Made by a program: the position numbers and the translations under genes. From the NCBI RefSeq assembly GCF_004211145.1, contig NZ_SEBS01000008.1:1-64000 (forward strand): 64,000 bases of DNA, written 5' to 3'. This document shows positions 47,235 to 56,235 of the stretch, one piece after another. Position 1 is the stretch's first letter. Every line of letters starts with the position of its first letter. The stretch is from Flavobacterium sp. (lineage in GTDB: Bacteria; Bacteroidota; Bacteroidia; Flavobacteriales; Flavobacteriaceae). Below the pieces are notes generated by a model that saw only the letters and a list, made by a program, of their open reading frames with translations, was not told where the DNA came from and did no database searches.

Positions 47235-47408
47235 ATTATTTAATTGGTGAATCGATTAAATGTTTAACGGTTATGGGAAAATTGAAACTTCGATTTAATA
47301 GTATTTTTTGTGTAATCGACTGATCGCTCAGTGGCGGTTATAAGTCGATTAAGATTCTCTGTTTCTAACTAACGATTTCCACCATTAACCGATTAACAAA
47401 TCCAACTC

Positions 47409-47837
47409 CTAAAACGCCCACTCAAACTCATCCCGCACGATCACCGCGCCCATTTCAACCTTCGCAACGACTCCGAATTCTTCCTGTAGGATAAGCCAAT
47501 TCGCTTCGTTGAAATGATTGTCGGCCGTGTCGAAACTCTCGACTTCCCAGGTCTTGAATGTTTTTTGCGGAAGGTTCTCTTTTACTTCGGCGACTTTCTT
47601 GCCGATGGGTTGATTGCCCGACAACGTCAAATCGGGATTCGCCGAAATCAGATATCCGAATCGGAAATCCTCATCTTCATAAAACGTCAACCGCAGTTTC
47701 GCCGCGTTGTACGCCCAGATCACGTTCTTGTCTTCGTCCTTGAAATGCTTGTCGGGTTTGCCCATGATGGCCTCGACATGCGATTGTTTCATGCCGAAAA
47801 GCAGCGGCCCGATTCCTTTTGTCGGATGTAGTTCCAT
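47409..47837 (-). CDS. Conserved hypothetical protein
   Basis: 142 residues, cytoplasmic. I do not recognise a named family. It opens with GIGPLLFGMKQSHVEAIMGK, a pattern (GI.FG.s..dv...lG.P) found in small SmpA-like or immunity-like proteins. A mixed alpha/beta middle follows (AKLRLTFYEDEDFRFGYLIS), and it ends VVAKVEMGAVIVRDEFEWAF. A role as an immunity-type protein is possible but there is no neighbouring toxin. Confidence 0.6.
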   Translation of the reverse strand: MELHPTKGIGPLLFGMKQSHVEAIMGKPDKHFKDEDKNVIWAYNAAKLRLTFYEDEDFRFGYLISANPDLTLSGNQPIGKKVAEVKENLPQKTFKTWEVESFDTADNHFNEANWLILQEEFGVVAKVEMGAVIVRDEFEWAF

Positions 47838-47877
47838 GTGTTTTTTTTTGCAAAAATACGCAATGCCGCGATGTGAT

Positions 47878-48069
47878 TTACTGCTTTAGGATTTTAACTG
47901 TATTCACACTTTCGTTCGAATGAAACTGAAACAAATATCTTCCCGTCGACGGCCAACTCAAGTCGACGCGCGAGTCTGCGCTCGGCAACGTTCCGAATAT
48001 GCGTCCGCCGAAATCGCAGACTTCAAGTGTTGAGCGCAATTTCAAAGTAATAAATTGATTCCTTGGCAT
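47878..48069 (-). pseudogene. Orphan T9SS type A sorting-domain fragment
   Basis: 63 codons from ATG 48069, preceded directly by an in-frame TAA. The product reads LEVCDFGGRIFG, VDLSWPSTGRYLFQFHSNE and VNTVKILKQ, which is the second half of a type A C-terminal sorting domain (compare ITDTTGKTV ... QGMYFVEI ... KFLKK in the RCC1 protein of this window). There is no YPNP start, no cargo and no signal peptide, so it could not be secreted. It is most likely the 3' remnant of a decayed secreted-protein gene; a short real peptide cannot be excluded. Confidence 0.55.
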
Positions 48070-48158
48070 TTATTTAACAGAAAACCAAAAACCAATCGAG
48101 AACTTTAATCGTAAACAAGTAAGAAGACCACCCTTCAGCAACTTAAAAACAACAACTT

Positions 48159-51100
48159 ATGAAACAACACTTTACTCTGAAAAATTCGATTTCAGCGCTG
48201 ATCCTGCTCTTTGGGATAGCAATTTCGAACGCGCAAGTCGTGACAAACAACAACGATTCGGGCCCGGGCAGTTTACGCCAGGCGGTCGCGGATGCATCAT
48301 CGGGAGCCATTATCACGGTCTTTCCGGGAATTACGAACGTACAATTGACTTCGGGTCAAATCACCATCGACAAATCGCTCACGATCACGGGAAACGGTAT
48401 CATAAATACAACCGTAAACGCAAACGCAAGCTCGCGAATTTTCAACATTACGTCCGGAAACGTAATCATCAACGACATCGACCTTACAAATGGGCTGGCC
48501 GATAACGGAGGCGCAATTTATGTCGCCAACGCGAACTTAGCGGTAAATGCATCGCGAATCAGCAATTCGGTAGCGAACGCAGCTGCCGGAAGCGGAGGCG
48601 CGATCTATGTGGCGACCGGCGCAAACCTGGTTCTGTTCAACTCACAAATCCAGGACAACCGTGCAAATCGCGCAGGCGGTGGAATTGAAAGCGTCGCCGG
48701 AACGATGGTCACGCTCAACAACGTCACGCTTTCAGGCAACAATGCAGGTGTCGCGCCAGCGACCGCAGCTCCGGGTAACGGAGGCGGCTGGCACATCACA
48801 GGAGCCGGAATGGGTGAAATCAACGGCGGACTTGTTTCCGACAACATCGCTGCGGCCGAAGGTGGCGGGCTTTGGAACGGATCGGGAACGCTCGATATCG
48901 AAGACGCCGAAATCGACGGCAATACAGCTTTAGGCGCGCTGGCCGACAACGGAGGCGGAGGAATCTACAACCTAAACGGCGGAACGTTGATCATCGATGA
49001 TTCGCAAATCACGAACAACATTGCCAGCGGAGCTGCGGGAAGCGGCGGCGGAATCCTGAACGATGTCGGGGCGACCGTCACGATCACCGACACTGAAATT
49101 TCAGAGAATACGTCGAACCGTGCCGGAGGAGGAATCGAAAACAACGCGGGAACAGTCAACATGAACAATGTCTGGCTCACCGACAATACGACCAACAACG
49201 CACCTGGAAACGGCGGCGGACTTCACGTAACGGCGGCCGGAACGGTAAATATCACAAACGGTGTCGTGAGTTTCAACTACGCGGGAGCTGAAGGCGGCGG
49301 GCTTTGGAACGGAACCGGAACCATGACCGTAAACGGTACGGTGATCAACGGAAACGTAGCGGCAGGCGCGGCTCAAGACCAAGGCGGCGGCGGAATCTAT
49401 AACCTCAACGCGGGAACGCTCGTCGTGACGGGCGCGCAAATCACCGATAACCAGGCAACCGGAACATTGGGAAGCGGCGGCGGAATCCTGAATGATGTCG
49501 GATCGCAACTATCGGTAACAAACACCCAGATTACAGGTAACACGGCGATTCGCGCAGGCGGCGGAATCGAAGACAATTCGGGCACAAGCACGATAGTTTT
49601 GAATAACGTAAACCTCAACGGAAATTCGGTTTCAGGACCTCCGGGCAACGGCGGCGGCTTGCATATCACAGGCGGCGGAAGCGCGACGATCACGGGCGGA
49701 ACCGTAAACGGGAACACGGCATCACAAGAAGGCGGCGGATTGTGGAACGGAACCGGAACGATGACGATCAGCGGGACGACGATTAATGGAAATACGGCTT
49801 CGGGCGTCGCGGCTGACCAAGGCGGCGGCGGAATCTACAATCTCAACGGCGGAACGCTCACGATCACAGGCGCGACGATTTCAAATAACGTAGCCAATGG
49901 AACACTCGGAAGCGGAGGCGGAATCCTGAACGACGTCGGATCGCAACTATCGGTAACAAACACCCAGATTACAGGTAACACGGCGATTCGCGCAGGCGGT
50001 GGCATCGAAGACAATTCGGGAACGAGCACGATCACGTTGACCAACGTGAACCTCAACGGCAATACCGCTTCAGGACCTCCGGGCAACGGCGGCGGATTGC
50101 ACATCACTGGCGGCGGAAGCGCAACCATCATGGGCGGAACCGTAAACGACAACACGGCCGGGCTTGAAGGCGGCGGACTTTGGAACGGATCGGGAACGAT
50201 GACCGTAACGAATGTCGAGATCGACGGGAATACATCGACAGGCGCTGCAGCTGACGACGGCGGTGGCGGAATCTTTAACACGGCTGGAACAGTAAACGTA
50301 TCCGGCAGCACGATTTCGAACAACCTCGCAACCGGAACCAGCGGAAGCGGTGGCGGAATCTTCAGCCTTGCCGGAACAGTTACGGTTACCGATTCAACGA
50401 TTGACGGCAACTCGGCAAATCGCGCTGGCGGTGGAATCGAAGTCGTAGCGGGAACGCTCACGGTTTCAGGAACCGACCTTACGAACAATGACGTCGATGG
50501 CGGAGCCGGAACACCGAATCCAGGAAACGGAGGCGCGCTTCATATCACGGGAGTTACCGTGGCTACTTTCACCGAATGTAACGTTTCGAACAACGACGCT
50601 CGTCGCGAAGGTGGCGGACTTTGGAATCAGACAGGTTCAACATTGAACGTGATGACATCGACCGTAAATGCCAATACGGCCAGCGGACCCGACGCCATAC
50701 ACGGAGGCGGCGGAATCTTCAACAACGGCGGAACGCTTATGGTGAGCGCGTCGACGATTTCTAACAACATTTCTGACGGAGCGCTCGCAAACGGCGGCGG
50801 ACTTCACGTGAAAACAGGAACCGCGACTGTGATGACGAGTACATTCTCAGGAAACACGTCGGCCAACAACGGCGGCGGATTGTACAACAACGCTGCACTT
50901 ACCCTTAATGCCCTTACGATTGCCAACAACTCGACCACGACTAATGGTGGCGGAATCTACAACAACAGCGCTACGTCGGTGACTATCAAGAATACCATCG
51001 TGGCAACCAACGTCGCCGCTTCAGGCAGCAATGTTTGGGGAGCGACGGGCAGTTTCACATCCCAAGGCTACAACCTTATCGGATCGGATGATGCGAACGT

Positions 51101-51596
51101 CTTCACGCTTGCTACCGGCGACCTTGAAGGCCCGAACGACACGCCTTTGAATCCGCTTTTCGGACCTTTGGCTAACAATGGCGGATTGACGTTCACGCAC
51201 GCTCTGCAAGCGAACAGCCCGGCTTATAACACGGGAAGCCCGTCGGATACGTTCGCGGATCAATTGGGAATGGCCGTATTTGGTGGAATTCGTGACATCG
51301 GCGCATTCGAGGCGCAATCGCAACTCGGGGTCGAGGATTTTGCCTTCGGATCAAAACGCAGCCGCATTTACCCTAACCCATCGAAAGGTTTGGTCACGAT
51401 CGAACTCGCCTCGACTTTTGACGGGGAAGCCAACGTGACGCTCGTGGATATGGGAACCGGAAAAACAGTACGCGAAATGAAACTTGGCGGCATATCGACG
51501 CAAATGGACACCGGCGGTCATGCAACGGGCGTTTACTTGCTTCGCGTGCAATCAGGCAATTTCGCGGAGAACCACAAACTTGTCATTACCGATTAG
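48159..51596 (+). CDS. Secreted right-handed beta-helix repeat protein with T9SS type A sorting domain
   Basis: 1145 residues. The signal peptide ends ISNAQ. NNNDSGPGSLRQAVADA opens the CSLREA/choice-of-anchor style of helix proteins. About 80-920 is a parallel beta-helix of G/N/T-rich turns in five super-units of ~145 residues (GSGGGILND, NRAGGGIE, PGNGGGLHI, GGGLWNGTGT, GGGGIYNLNGGT). About 920-1050 contains a choice-of-anchor Q-type end (YNLIGSDDAN, NPLFGPLANNGGLTFTHAL, RDIGAFEAQ). The last ~85 residues (SRIYPNPSKGLVTIEL ... VYLLRVQSG) form the type A sorting domain. Likely a surface adhesin or carbohydrate-binding protein; no catalytic residues were identified. Confidence 0.9.
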   Translation: MKQHFTLKNSISALILLFGIAISNAQVVTNNNDSGPGSLRQAVADASSGAIITVFPGITNVQLTSGQITIDKSLTITGNGIINTTVNANASSRIFNITSGNVIINDIDLTNGLADNGGAIYVANANLAVNASRISNSVANAAAGSGGAIYVATGANLVLFNSQIQDNRANRAGGGIESVAGTMVTLNNVTLSGNNAGVAPATAAPGNGGGWHITGAGMGEINGGLVSDNIAAAEGGGLWNGSGTLDIEDAEIDGNTALGALADNGGGGIYNLNGGTLIIDDSQITNNIASGAAGSGGGILNDVGATVTITDTEISENTSNRAGGGIENNAGTVNMNNVWLTDNTTNNAPGNGGGLHVTAAGTVNITNGVVSFNYAGAEGGGLWNGTGTMTVNGTVINGNVAAGAAQDQGGGGIYNLNAGTLVVTGAQITDNQATGTLGSGGGILNDVGSQLSVTNTQITGNTAIRAGGGIEDNSGTSTIVLNNVNLNGNSVSGPPGNGGGLHITGGGSATITGGTVNGNTASQEGGGLWNGTGTMTISGTTINGNTASGVAADQGGGGIYNLNGGTLTITGATISNNVANGTLGSGGGILNDVGSQLSVTNTQITGNTAIRAGGGIEDNSGTSTITLTNVNLNGNTASGPPGNGGGLHITGGGSATIMGGTVNDNTAGLEGGGLWNGSGTMTVTNVEIDGNTSTGAAADDGGGGIFNTAGTVNVSGSTISNNLATGTSGSGGGIFSLAGTVTVTDSTIDGNSANRAGGGIEVVAGTLTVSGTDLTNNDVDGGAGTPNPGNGGALHITGVTVATFTECNVSNNDARREGGGLWNQTGSTLNVMTSTVNANTASGPDAIHGGGGIFNNGGTLMVSASTISNNISDGALANGGGLHVKTGTATVMTSTFSGNTSANNGGGLYNNAALTLNALTIANNSTTTNGGGIYNNSATSVTIKNTIVATNVAASGSNVWGATGSFTSQGYNLIGSDDANVFTLATGDLEGPNDTPLNPLFGPLANNGGLTFTHALQANSPAYNTGSPSDTFADQLGMAVFGGIRDIGAFEAQSQLGVEDFAFGSKRSRIYPNPSKGLVTIELASTFDGEANVTLVDMGTGKTVREMKLGGISTQMDTGGHATGVYLLRVQSGNFAENHKLVITD
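48600..50790 (+). repeat. Five ~435-bp coding super-repeats in the beta-helix gene
   Basis: Copies are anchored at about 48600, 49051, 49483, 49921 and 50356 (spacing 451, 432, 438 and 435 bp). Copies three and four are nearly identical over the ~90 bases that follow GGCGGAATCCTGAA, consistent with a recent duplication or gene conversion. Confidence 0.8.
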
Positions 51597-51617
51597 TAAA
51601 TTTTTGTTAGTTAGCTT

Positions 51618-51656
51618 TGACGGCTTCGATCTCGAGTGGAAGCCGTTTTTTTTTTG
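51618..51656 (+). terminator. Rho-independent terminator after the beta-helix gene
   Basis: ACGGCTTC / GAAGCCGT stem followed by ten T. Confidence 0.85.
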
Positions 51657-51711
51657 TGAAAATATGCGTTTTTCACGTAATCGAAATTTCGGGTTTTTCG
51701 GTATTTTTGAA

Positions 51712-51744
51712 AGACCTAACAGATTTTGAAAATCTGTTAGGTCT
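51712..51744. repeat. 33-base perfect palindrome
   Basis: Left arm AGACCTAACAGATTTT (51712-51727), one central G, right arm AAAATCTGTTAGGTCT (51729-51744). It has no T tail and lies 70 bases past the terminator, so it is probably a dispersed palindromic repeat rather than a second terminator. Confidence 0.75.
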
Positions 51745-51790
51745 GCAAAATAGTATAGTGCCGCGTTCCAAAAACTCCCAACAAATCGCA

Positions 51791-51798
51791 TATATTTG
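51791..51798 (+). promoter_or_regulatory. -7 promoter element of the GldL-like gene
   Basis: TATATTTG, 14 bases before ATG 51813; no clear -33. Confidence 0.4.
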
Positions 51799-51812
51799 AA
51801 AAAACATCAAAC

Positions 51813-52232
51813 ATGCGCACGGAATCGGCATTCACGGGACTTTTTTTAATTGGGATCATTTTCAGGCTGCTCCACTTCCCGGGCGGGAGTTTGTTTGTCA
51901 TCCTGGCGCTCTCCACGCTTGCTTTGCTGTATTTCCCTTTTGGATTTTTCTTCTTGTCCGACAAAAGCATCAAGAATCAAAATACCGCGCTTTCGATAGT
52001 TACGGGACTTTTTCTGTCGACGTTGGTCATCGGAATTGAATTTGGCATACTGAATTGGCCGGGCGCGAACGTATTGTTGATAATCGGAGCAATCTCAGTG
52101 ATCATCACACTCGCACTGACATTGTCGCAAAAACAGACAAATAAAGAAGAGTCGCGCAAACGGTACTACGACCGACTGGCGATTCGGCAAATCTTTTTTC
52201 TACTCGTGGGATTGGTCGCTTTCTTTTTGTGA
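51813..52232 (+). CDS. Small membrane protein with GldL-like segments
   Basis: 139 residues with four hydrophobic segments. Two of them repeat a motif seen at the N-terminus of GldL: GLFLIGIIFRLLHFPGGSLF and EFGILNWPGANVLLIIGAIS (aromatic-H/N-(F/W)PG followed by a helix). A basic loop (QKQTNKEESRKRYYDRL) precedes the last helix. Full-length GldL has a long cytoplasmic coiled region that is absent here, so this is not the gliding motor subunit. Role unknown. It ends one base before the convergent GNAT gene. Confidence 0.6.
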   Translation: MRTESAFTGLFLIGIIFRLLHFPGGSLFVILALSTLALLYFPFGFFFLSDKSIKNQNTALSIVTGLFLSTLVIGIEFGILNWPGANVLLIIGAISVIITLALTLSQKQTNKEESRKRYYDRLAIRQIFFLLVGLVAFFL

Positions 52233-52829
52233 CTAAAGTCTCTCAGACAACTCTTTTTTCACGTCACCGAACCATTCGTCTTTCAGAATACTTAAAATGA
52301 TGCTGTCTCGTCGGCCGCCATTGAGATTCGGCGCATGGCTTCTCAAGATTCCCTCGACTTTGCACCCGATGCTTTTCATGGCCGCGATGCTGCGTTCGTT
52401 GCTTGCGTCGGCGCGGAATTCGACGCGTTCCATTTCGAGATTTTCAAACGCATATTGGAGTAATAGGAATTTGCAGTGCTTGTTCAAACCCGTTCCGTGA
52501 AAATCAATTCCGTACCAAGTGTAACCGAGTTGCAGCGATTTATTGGGAAAATTCATGTCGTAGAAACGCGTGCTTCCTGCGAAACGATTGGTTGCCTTGT
52601 CGAACACTATGAATGGGAATTCGGTTTTGTTATCGCGCGCTTCGATCGCGATCCGAATATAATTTTCGAGATTCTCCCGTCCGCCGCTCGCGGGAACCAA
52701 TGAATATTTCCAGAGCTCCGGCTCGTTTTCAGACAGGTAAAGCAAGTGATCGACATCGCTCAGCTGCAACGGACACAAGAGAACGCGTCCGTTTTCTAAA
52801 ATTAGGTTTTGGTTAAAGTCAAAAGTCAT
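52233..52829 (-). CDS. GNAT family N-acetyltransferase (RimJ/RimL-like)
   Basis: 198 residues. Typical of Acetyltransf_3 proteins: NLILENGRVLLCPLQLSDVD at the start, YTWYGIDFHGTGLNKHCKFL for the acetyl-CoA loop (variant of Q/RxxGxG/A, here HGTGLNK), LLQYAFENLEMERVEFRADA and NERSIAAMKSIGCKVEGILR. RimJ-like members acetylate protein N-termini or small amines; the substrate is unknown. The repeat array lies upstream and no promoter was identified. Confidence 0.85.
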   Translation of the reverse strand: MTFDFNQNLILENGRVLLCPLQLSDVDHLLYLSENEPELWKYSLVPASGGRENLENYIRIAIEARDNKTEFPFIVFDKATNRFAGSTRFYDMNFPNKSLQLGYTWYGIDFHGTGLNKHCKFLLLQYAFENLEMERVEFRADASNERSIAAMKSIGCKVEGILRSHAPNLNGGRRDSIILSILKDEWFGDVKKELSERL

Positions 52830-52859
52830 TATTGGAAGTTATTAAATTAACCATCAAAA

Positions 52860-53575
52860 AGATAAAGCCGTTAGAACAGCTTTTCTTATTTCCGACAAAC
52901 CCTTAATGATCTTAATGAACTTAACGGTTCAAAAAAAATTCAAGTCGGATTTGTAAAACGAAATGTTCTAAACATTAAGAACATTAAGAACATTAAGTCC
53001 ATTAAGAATAGCTTTTCTTATTTCCGAAAACCCTTAACTCCCTTAACTATCTTAATTGTTCAGAAAATTTCAAGTCGGATTTATAAAACAAAATGTTCTA
53101 AACATCAAGTTCATTAAGAATAGCTTTTCTTATTTCCGAAAACCCTTAATGATCTTAATGAACTTAATGGTTCAAAAAAATTCAAGTCGGATTTATAAAA
53201 CGAAATGTTCTAAACATTAAGAACATTAAGTCCATTAAGAATAGCTTTTCTTATTTCCGAAAACCCTTAACTCCCTTAACTATCTTAATTGTTCAGAAAA
53301 TTTCAAGTCGGATTTATAAAACAAAATATTTAAACATCAAAAACATTAAGAACATTAAGAATAGCTTTTTTTATTTCCGAAAACCCTTAATGATCTTAAT
53401 GAACTTAATGGTTCAGAAAATTTAAAGTCGGAATACTAAAAAACAAAACTTATGTCCTAAACGTTGACAACATTAAGCGCCTCACGTTCATTAAAAATAC
53501 CTTTTTTTTACGAAAACCCTTAATGCTCTCAATGACCTTAATGGTTCAAAAAAAATCTAAATGTTTTAAAACAAA
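52860..53575. repeat. Array of six ~120-bp repeats in two alternating subtypes
   Basis: Anchored on AGCTTTTCTTATTTCCG, units start near 52878, 53010, 53122, 53243 and 53363, and a decayed one near 53499. Odd units carry CCCTTAATGATCTTAATGAAC followed by TTAATGGTTCAAAAAAA. Even units carry CCCTTAACTCCCTTAACTA followed by TCTTAATTGTTCAGAAAAT. Every unit then has TTCAAGTCGGATTTATAAAA and ends in ATTAAGAACATTAAG words, the complement of its own beginning. Nothing in it is coding. Confidence 0.85.
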
Positions 53576-54754
53576 CTAGTAAACGAATTCCCCAAACTCA
53601 CTCGCAATAGTCAACTTCTTCCCCTCAAAAGCCTCCACGCGACCCACGATCTGTGCATCGACGCCGAACGACTTCGAAATGTAAATCAAATCTTCAGAAA
53701 TCGCCTCGGGAACATACAATTCCATCCTATGCCCGCAATTGAAAACCTGGTACATTTCTTTCCAATCCGTCTTGGATTGCTGTTGGATCAACTTGAAAAG
53801 CGGCGGAACCGGAAATAAATTATCCTTTATCACATGCACATTATCCACGAAATGCAACACCTTAGTCTGCGCGCCTCCGCTGCAATGCACCATGCCATGA
53901 ATATCCTCAGGGTAATATTTTGAAAGTATTTTCTTGATGATCGGCGCGTAGGTGCGAGTCGGGGACAACACAAGTTTTCCCGCGTCCAGAGGCGAATCCT
54001 CGACCGCATCCGTCAATTTCACGCCGCCCGAATACACGAGCTCGCCGGGAACCGCAGCGTCGAAACTCTCGGGATATTTCTCTGACAGATATTTCGAAAA
54101 CACGTCATGTCGAGCTGACGTCAATCCGTTGCTTCCCATTCCGCCATTGTATTCCTTCTCGTAATTCGATTGTCCGAACGACGCCAACCCCACGATCACG
54201 TCTCCCGGTTTGATGCGCGCATTGTCGATCACATTACCGCGTTTCATGCGGGCCGTAACCGTTGAATCTACTATGATCGTGCGCACCAAGTCCCCGACGT
54301 CGGCGGTTTCCCCTCCGGTCGAATGGATCGTTACGCCAAAGTTCTTGAGTTCCTCTATGAGTTCTTCGGTTCCGTTTATGATCGCCGAAAGCACTTCGGC
54401 CGGAATCAAATTCTTATTTCTCCCGATGGTCGACGACAACATGATATTATCGGTCGCGCCCACGCAAAGCAAATCGTCGATGTTCATGATGAGCGCGTCC
54501 TGGGCGATGCCTTTCCAAACGCTCAAATCGCCGGTTTCCTTCCAGTACATGTACGCGAGAGACGATTTCGTTCCCGCTCCGTCGGCATGCATGACGAGGC
54601 AATAATTGCCGTCGCCCGTCAAATGATCGGGTACGATTTTACAGAAAGCCTTCGGAAAAAGTCCTTTATCGATGTTCTTGATCGCGGCGTGAACGTCCTC
54701 TTTCTCGGCCGAAACACCGCGTTGGGCGTAGCGTTTTGAAGTGTCTTGACTCAT
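53576..54754 (-). CDS. purM: Phosphoribosylformylglycinamidine cyclo-ligase (AIR synthase)
   Basis: 392 residues. AIR synthase fold: RYAQRGVSAEKEDVH, VMHADGAGTKSSLAY (ATP-binding Asp-Gly-Ala-Gly-Thr-Lys), MNIDDLLCVGATDNIML, STGGETADVGDLV and VIVGLASFGQSNYEKEYNGG with GSNGLTSARHDVF. It closes FGM-amidine to aminoimidazole ribotide in purine synthesis. The length and the divergence from E. coli PurM fit the longer Bacteroidota form. It has its own -7 element upstream and lies immediately after the repeat array. Confidence 0.9.
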   Translation of the reverse strand: MSQDTSKRYAQRGVSAEKEDVHAAIKNIDKGLFPKAFCKIVPDHLTGDGNYCLVMHADGAGTKSSLAYMYWKETGDLSVWKGIAQDALIMNIDDLLCVGATDNIMLSSTIGRNKNLIPAEVLSAIINGTEELIEELKNFGVTIHSTGGETADVGDLVRTIIVDSTVTARMKRGNVIDNARIKPGDVIVGLASFGQSNYEKEYNGGMGSNGLTSARHDVFSKYLSEKYPESFDAAVPGELVYSGGVKLTDAVEDSPLDAGKLVLSPTRTYAPIIKKILSKYYPEDIHGMVHCSGGAQTKVLHFVDNVHVIKDNLFPVPPLFKLIQQQSKTDWKEMYQVFNCGHRMELYVPEAISEDLIYISKSFGVDAQIVGRVEAFEGKKLTIASEFGEFVY

Positions 54755-54771
54755 GGTTTTGTGTTGTTGGG

Positions 54772-54779
54772 CAAAGATA
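54772..54779 (-). promoter_or_regulatory. -7 promoter element of purM
   Basis: TATCTTTG on the minus strand, 18 bases before ATG 54754. Confidence 0.45.
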
Positions 54780-54794
54780 GGTTTTTTGTTGAAT

Positions 54795-54875
54795 CGGTGT
54801 TTTGTTTGTTTGTTGATTCGTTGATTCGTTGATTCGTTGATTTGTTGATTTGTTGATTTGTTGATTTGAGTTCGT
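54795..54875. repeat. 8-bp GTTGATTC/GTTGATTT tandem repeat
   Basis: About eight consecutive copies upstream of purM. The complementary word ATCAACAA occurs before the nuclease gene at 39470-39505. Confidence 0.75.
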
Positions 54876-55049
54876 CGCTCGCGTTAGGCTTGTGAGTTTT
54901 TGATTCAAGTTTTGATTTTGGACGGTTCGGCGCGACGGGCTAATTACTTAGACACCAGAGGCATAGCCGAACTGTATCAAGCAAAGGCCGCCATCCTTAA
55001 CGCGGTCAAAAAACATAAACGAAAATTCTTAAATTGCCTAAAAAATAAA

Positions 55050-55508
55050 ATGCCGATCGACATCAACACAACAACGCCCGACCACGAAATCGTCGCGTCG
55101 AGAATCCTGAACTTCCCTCGGACATTGGTGTATCGCGCCTGGACCGAACCCGAGCATCTCAAAAATTGGTGGGGACCGAACGGCTTCACGAACACGTTCA
55201 ACGAATTCGATTTCCGCGTGGGCGGCAAATGGAGTTTCATCATGCACGGCCCTGAAAAAGGAAACTACGCGAACGAAGTGGAATTCACGCAGATCGAACC
55301 GCTTTCTTTTCTACTCTGGAAACGCTATTCGAAGCCGCTTTTCCAGGTTGCGGTGACGTTCGATGAAATTTCAGAAACCGAAACGAAAGTTACGTTCCGT
55401 CAGATTTTCGATACCGTCGAAGAATGTGCGAAGATCAAACCGTATGTCGTCGACAAGAACGAGGAAAATTTCGACAGGCTCGAGACGGAGCTTTCGACCA
55501 TGGTTTAA
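55050..55508 (+). CDS. SRPBCC (AHSA1-like) domain protein
   Basis: 152 residues from ATG 55050 (MPIDINTTTPDHEIVASRIL). The frame reads on to 54900 but that part shows no family character. START-like landmarks are RTLVYRAWTEPEHLKNWWGP, FDFRVGGKWSFIMHGPEKG, YANEVEFTQIEPLSFLLWKR and VTFRQIFDTVEECAKI. AHSA1-like bacterial proteins bind hydrophobic ligands, but few have a known function. 37 bases separate it from the next gene, so co-transcription is likely. Confidence 0.85.
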   Translation: MPIDINTTTPDHEIVASRILNFPRTLVYRAWTEPEHLKNWWGPNGFTNTFNEFDFRVGGKWSFIMHGPEKGNYANEVEFTQIEPLSFLLWKRYSKPLFQVAVTFDEISETETKVTFRQIFDTVEECAKIKPYVVDKNEENFDRLETELSTMV

Positions 55509-55545
55509 AAAAACGAATCAGATAAATCTAAATCCGAGACCGACA

Positions 55546-56121
55546 ATGGCCAAATACAGATCAAGCTTGCTCAAATTCCATTTGCTGTTGCTGGGATTTC
55601 TCCTGCTGAATTTCGTATTTCGGATGTCTGTGCAAATCAGCGTAAACTATCAAATCGTTTTCGTCGCGAAAATCCTGCTGTATGTTTCAGGATTGATTTT
55701 ATTCTTCTCCTATCTGAAACCCATTAAAAAACGACTTCTTTACTTTTCGTTCTTCGCTTTGTCGCCCGTCTTCATTTTGGTGAGTTGGCTGATCGATGGG
55801 ATTTTCGGAGCCATTCTCGTCTCTATTGTCCTGTTCTGTTTCGCGCCCGAAGATTCACGGTTAAACGACAGCGGCATCCACATTTACAAAAACTTCTCGG
55901 GATTTATGGCTCATACATCTCATTATGAAATTACACAGCCGAAACTCTTGTTGTTCGAAAAAATAATTGCCGATTTCGAATTCGACAAAAACCTTTATTT
56001 CGAAAAGAAAGATCTCCAATTCAAAAACGACAACCTTCAAATAAGAATGATCCTAAAAAAATATGACCATGTCGAAAATCACTATTTCGCAAAAGACACG
56101 ACACTCCAAATCCAACTATAA
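55546..56121 (+). CDS. Membrane protein of unknown function
   Basis: 191 residues from ATG 55546; the longer frame overlaps the previous gene. The N-terminal 110 residues hold three to four hydrophobic helices (LLLLGFLLLNFVFRM, IVFVAKILLYVSGLILFFSY, LSPVFILVSWLIDGIFGAIL). The C-terminal 70 are soluble and charged (FDKNLYFEKKDLQFKNDNLQ). No family was recognised. Confidence 0.65.
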   Translation: MAKYRSSLLKFHLLLLGFLLLNFVFRMSVQISVNYQIVFVAKILLYVSGLILFFSYLKPIKKRLLYFSFFALSPVFILVSWLIDGIFGAILVSIVLFCFAPEDSRLNDSGIHIYKNFSGFMAHTSHYEITQPKLLLFEKIIADFEFDKNLYFEKKDLQFKNDNLQIRMILKKYDHVENHYFAKDTTLQIQL

Positions 56122-56139
56122 TAATTCCCAACCCAAAAC

Positions 56140-56235
56140 AAAGTCCAATTATTAATTATTAATTGTCAATTATCAATTGTCAATTATCAATTGTCAATTA
56201 TCAATTATCAATTGTCAATTGTCAATTGTCAATTA
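56140..56235. repeat. 7-bp TCAATTR tandem repeat
   Basis: About twelve copies of TCAATTA/TCAATTG between convergent genes, with TTAATTA units at the left edge. The same word occurs at 57062-57098 and near 32110-32140. Confidence 0.8.

Noticed and set aside
48605..50488. Minus-strand open frames rich in P and S opposite the beta-helix gene
   Set aside because: They are mirror images of the G/N-rich repeat codons; no signal peptide, start context or family match.
52860..53575. CRISPR array
   Set aside because: Whole ~120-bp units are repeated with no unique spacers and no cas genes in the window.
54900..55049. N-terminal extension of the SRPBCC gene
   Set aside because: The 50 extra residues are lysine-rich without domain character and the family start is at 55050.
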